Below, piece by piece: positions 42,465 to 42,543 of a DNA stretch of 42,543 nucleotides. The notes below the pieces were generated by a model, which saw nothing but the letters and a program-made list of their open reading frames with translations, was not told the DNA's origin and ran no database searches. Position 1 is the stretch's first letter. Every line of letters begins with the position of its first letter. The stretch spans positions 32,512-75,054 of the forward strand of contig DJVN01000145.1 of the NCBI GenBank assembly GCA_002441205.1, in the 5' to 3' direction. A program made the position numbers and the translations under genes. The DNA comes from Syntrophaceae bacterium UBA6255. Lineage in GTDB: Bacteria; Desulfobacterota; Syntrophia; Syntrophales; Smithellaceae.

Positions 42465-42495
42465 ATTAGATACGCTTTAAATAATGAGCTGTCAA
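42465..42495 (-). promoter_or_regulatory. Candidate promoter of the SDR leader
   Basis: On the minus strand a perfect -35 TTGACA (42490-42495) is followed by TATCTA (42467-42472) after 17 bases, or TCTAAT (42465-42470) after 19. The -35 lies next to the ribosome site of the divergent gene at 42506, so the two units overlap. Confidence 0.55.
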
Positions 42496-42505
42496 TGGAG
42501 AATTT

Positions 42506-42543
42506 ATGAATTCAAATTGGCTTTTTTATTGGAAGCCTTTACC
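42506..42543 (+). CDS. N-terminus of an unidentified protein (partial)
   Basis: ATG 42506 with GGAG five bases upstream opens a frame to the window edge: MNSNWLFYWKPL. Twelve residues are too few to assign. It is divergent from the SDR leader. Confidence 0.4.
   Translation, partial: MNSNWLFYWKPL

Overview
The window looks like chromosome of a strictly bacterial, moderately AT-rich Gram-negative. The best fit is a deltaproteobacterium/Desulfobacterota of the Syntrophales kind (Syntrophus/Smithella-like). I infer this from the gene order glyA - deoxycytidylate deaminase - nrdR - ribE - ribBA - ribH - nusB, the yceD-rpmF-acpP-fabF block, heptosyltransferase and LPS-kinase type genes, lipoproteins, an acyl-CoA dehydrogenase and a bacterial deoxyhypusine-synthase homologue. 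No search was run, so the taxonomic placement is inference.

Layout. 0-3.3 kb: a WG-repeat lipoprotein, a DUF4019 protein and a C39-like lipoprotein. The C39-like gene lies between an intact tRNA-Glu(CTC) and a decayed copy of that tRNA's 3' half, a layout like the scar of an old tRNA-targeted insertion. 3.5-13.6 kb: housekeeping core with gltX (minus strand), then yceD, rpmF, acpP, fabF, glyA, dCMP deaminase, nrdR, ribE, ribBA, ribH, nusB and an orphan leucyl-aminopeptidase N-domain on the plus strand. Two familiar clusters are incomplete here: plsX/fabH/fabD/fabG are not between rpmF and acpP, and ribD is not between nrdR and ribE. 13.6-22.3 kb (minus strand): a PAS3-GGDEF-EAL protein, a deoxyhypusine-synthase homologue with an ATP-grasp ligase, a B12-type radical SAM protein, and a GT9 glycosyltransferase/WaaP-like kinase pair. 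22.5-26.3 kb: AT-rich accessory stretch with exported proteins of unknown function, DUF4845 and tRNA-Arg(CCT). 26.4-34 kb: a membrane protein, a glutaredoxin-like protein, a YyaL-type thioredoxin-domain protein, a HEAT protein and an amidohydrolase. 34-42.5 kb: an AT-rich FRG-domain gene, a small Cys-rich protein with an ornithine cyclodeaminase homologue, a chalcone-isomerase-like protein, a DUF3108 protein, an acyl-CoA dehydrogenase, a UbiA prenyltransferase, a methyltransferase-like membrane protein and an extended SDR.

The most interesting unexplained structure is a modular family of intergenic hairpin repeats found at four loci (about 7.57-7.86, 23.88-24.11, 27.72-27.81 and 32.03-32.28 kb). 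Two copies are long composites sharing the same order of modules. One hairpin keeps pairing through compensatory changes between copies, and another keeps a single-base bulge at the same place while its inner stem is replaced. The second candidate is an untranslated leader with its own promoter and an intrinsic terminator upstream of the SDR gene at the right end. The third is the deoxyhypusine-synthase/ATP-grasp pair, a possible polyamine-related pathway.
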